Below, piece by piece: positions 61,201 to 64,000 of a stretch of DNA of 64,000 nt. Origin of the DNA: Lethocerus indicus (lineage: Eukaryota > Arthropoda > Insecta > Hemiptera > Belostomatidae); NCBI GenBank assembly GCA_019843655.1, contig JACDQD010000006.1:18060246-18124245 (forward strand), written 5' to 3'. Under the pieces are notes generated by a model. It made no database searches and had not been told where the DNA came from. It worked only from the letters and a program-made list of their open reading frames with translations. How positions within the stretch are numbered: position 1 is the stretch's first letter; the number at the start of each line of letters is the position of its first letter. Both the position numbers and the translations under genes were made by a program.

Positions 61201-64000
61201 CCTTGTTGCTTCGGCGACCGGAAGATGGTCTCTCCGTTTACCGGGTAAATGAGACCAGGCCTTCCTCCCGGCCTCCACCATCCTCGCCTAAACATTACCA
61301 TCTAAATGGGTCTGCGTTTTTTAAGTCACCCGAGGATTGGAATTTGTCGCATTCTTCAAATAACGCCCCAGCGAAAATTCCGGTATAAAATCCCTCGGAT
61401 GAATTCCCTTTTTCGGGCGCACCGTCCTGAGGAGAAGTATATTTCAGAAAATGAGTGTCCTAGTTTTTTTATTTAATTAAAATATACTGCAGTAAATCGA
61501 TAGATTGGCTCAGCCTAATTATTAAACGAGGTAAGGATATATAAGGGTAGGCTATTATGGCAATTGTTATCATTTTAACTGATACTGTTTATGTTTAAAT
61601 AAAATAAACCATTGGAATGCATCGGAGTGCACTAGATTTAAATTGGCTCCACTCCTAATCAATAGTGAATTTAAATAATATAGATAGGTACATTAGTGTA
61701 ATCCAAAGGAGACTCTAACATTGTCTTATTGTCTTATTAAGCAGATGCATGTGTCACAAATTAACATTCAACTTCAATACAAGTAAATTAAATGAAAATT
61801 TCCATTAGCACATAATAATTTGCAATTTGCGCAATGGTAAGGTTCGAAGATATCATCCGCCCCGCCCAAGCATTTCACTTCACATTCGGCAGACACGTTT
61901 CATGAAATTGATTATGCGGAATTCAATGGAATGCAGAATATTTTACCCCGGTAATTCGTTCTTTCCTTCAATTATTTGATCCCCCGCCGATCTCGATTAA
62001 TGACGATGAGCGAATATGTGTGGGAATGAGGATCAATTTCTTATCGGAAGTATCGCTCCGCCATATGCACACTTACAGTTGTTGCGAAATTTAATTGGAA
62101 ATTATTCAGAATTACTGCCAGAGCAGTTTTATTTTCTACGTTTGGACGTTACAACGGTTGTTCTGGTCTGATCCTCTGTTTATGTAAACAGGATGGGCAC
62201 TCAGGTTGGAAGTCCTGTTTGGCTCGGTTATCGCTTTTACTTGGGCTTGGGGGTGTTTACTTCGGTGTACTTGTTTTCATTCTATTTTGAAATATCGATT
62301 CAGTTCCTGGCACTATTTCATATTTCTATTTTTGTCCCAGTTTGCCCTCGTTCAACACCATCGTTATCTTCCTTAGAGAGGAATCCTCGGTATCTAGGCA
62401 ATAGATACCAGGCAGTAGATTAGGACTGAAAAAATACTTAAACATTTCGGATAATATGTAGTATAATGTTTTTAATATCCTGCCCAATTATATGCTTAGT
62501 TTAACGGGATATTATTATTATTTAGATAGAGATTTTAAAAGAAAGAGTTAAACATGTTGATGAATAAATGGCCAGTTCTTAGCCTCAAGAATAATTATAA
62601 AAGGGCGCAACACTATGGAGCAAAACATTTTTAACCAGCGAAATTAAAACAAGACTTTTCTTTCTTCTTTCCTAACAGAGTAATGCAAATATTTGCTTAT
62701 TTTTGCTGGGATCAAAGGTCCGTTGGGCCCCGACAGCTACAAATCTGTCTCGGTTGGGTCGTTCGTGGTTGAGAGGGAGAGGAAGGCGTTTTTCTGTCAT
62801 GATATGAACCATATTAAGAACGCTTCCACCATCTTGGGGTAGGGAAAAGGTTGGTCGGGAGGCTTCAAATCCAAGTGTTTCCTAACTTAAAGTCCAACTT
62901 GCCACTTGAGTTCTCTCCCTTACCTCTCTTTGTCTATATATGCGTCGTCCCCTCTCACTCTCTCTCTCTCTCTCTCTTCCTCCCCTTTTCTCTGTATATG
63001 CGTATCTCTCGCTTCCCTCCACCCCGCACACTCTGTTTCCGCCTCCTCTCATCCGCCCTCTCACATCCACTCTACGGCTCTTCGTCCTTCTCATTCCTTC
63101 GGGCTTTGTTTTGCAGCCCTTGTTAGCGGGGCCCTGTCTCACCCGCCTTTTAGCTTGCAAAATGTTGCGACCGCGTTTAAACTCCCACCCTCCAAACACC
63201 CTTCACTCAACCAATGTAATTCGCGACTTGTTCTTTTTTTTGAAAACGGAGAGGACTCTTTTAAAATGTTAAAAGTAGCGAGTGCTGGAAAGGAGGCAAA
63301 CCCCACATTTGAGAGGTCTGAGAGTGTTATATCTCGCATGAGTGATAAAAATATGGCCACGTTTTGATGGAGCATAAATTAGAGCTATCTGGGTTTCTAC
63401 GTTTTTACATGGGTGTGTATGTACTTTCATTTATTACAATAAGTAATAAACGGTATGAATTTCATACCAGATTTAATCTTCCTTGTTTCTTTGACTGAGA
63501 TTACACTTATGTATAATGGCAATAGTCGTAAATAAAACATCGTATTTAGTGTTATTATTATTTATATTTTTATATTTTCAAAGTTGAATGATATGTACCA
63601 ATTAAGTTTTATCTTGCTGTAGATCGCATTTAAAATATGGTCCAGTCGCGATAGTCCAGAATTTGATTTCAAATTCACCAGGAATATGTGCCTTAGTACT
63701 GAGACCTATCATCGCGACGTGTTATTTAAGAGTCTACAAAGACTCTGTCATGATATACTAACCGATATTTCTGAATTTAACTAATAATATTTTGATTTAT
63801 ATTCCATAAATATTTTGTGAATCTGCCCCAACGGAAATTTTCATAGAGAAACGGTCTTCGCGGGATAGCGAGCAAGAATCACTAGAGCCCTCTTTTGATG
63901 GGAGTCGGCCAATGGCTTTCGGTAACTGTGTATTCGGGGCGGGCTAGAATTCCCGCCTTGTGTTCTAATTTGAATGTCTATGCATGGAGAGGGGCACCTA
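58240..64000. other. Intergenic or intronic, no gene recognised
   Basis: AT-rich DNA with G+C-richer blocks at about 59640-60240, 61080-61440, 61850-62050, 62690-63370 and 63830-64000. An open frame at 62906-63367 (+) is largely a product of a pyrimidine-rich tract and is not called. I see no exon with convincing splice sites and similarity. Confidence 0.4.
62958..62977 (+). repeat. CT microsatellite in a pyrimidine-rich block
   Basis: About ten CT units within a longer strand-asymmetric pyrimidine stretch (62895-63080). Confidence 0.9.

Noticed and set aside
62882..63375. Overlapping long open frames on both strands
   Set aside because: They come from a pyrimidine-rich low-complexity tract that lacks stop codons on either strand; Ser/Pro/Leu or Arg/Glu runs are a composition effect.

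Overview
The window reads as nuclear DNA of an insect. It has intron-containing genes with small GT-AG introns, AT-rich intergenic DNA, jockey-type non-LTR retroelement scraps, a tRNA-derived SINE and many (TA)n tracts. An intact DNA polymerase beta gene argues against Drosophila, which lacks it. A hemimetabolous insect (hemipteroid or polyneopteran) is my guess, but the sequence alone does not settle the order.

Layout. 1-131 is probably the 3' end of a gene that starts before the window. 2855-5566 (+) is a six-exon ENPP-family ectonucleotide pyrophosphatase/phosphodiesterase with a complete active site; a broken inverted copy of its 5' flank lies at about 630-862. 6544-8221 (+) is a seven-exon DNA polymerase beta of 333 aa. 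10237-12098 (-) is a five-exon gene for a secreted, Tyr/Lys/His/Pro/Ser-rich protein; my model needs a 14-nt microexon. About 14.7-16.0 kb holds a fold-back element. 22552-23799 (+) and 25448-31082 (+) are neighbouring C2H2 zinc-finger genes with the same plan: a 5'UTR intron, then a large coding exon. The second carries eleven tandem copies of a ~363-bp two-finger unit, with indels that break the frame inside the array. A shredded piece of that gene and a 41-bp minisatellite follow at 32.1-32.6 kb.

From about 32.6 kb to the end I see no gene I can name. There are retroelement fragments (40.0-40.5 kb), more copies of the fold-back family (38.0, 49.0, 52.9-53.5 kb), an inverted pair of tRNA-like SINE heads between (TA)n tracts (57.8-58.2 kb), a run of 24 G, and a scatter of GC-richer, CpG-containing blocks in AT-rich DNA. 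That pattern would fit the introns or regulatory desert of a developmental gene; this is inference.

The genes do not form a pathway. ENPP acts at the cell surface, POLB in nuclear base-excision repair, the 10-12 kb gene product outside the cell, and the zinc-finger proteins presumably on DNA. The most unusual content is the zinc-finger repeat array, the SINE and fold-back palindromes, the microexon and the exon-less inverted copy beside ENPP. All splice models were made by eye from splice-site motifs, reading phase and family similarity; no alignment or expression data were available.
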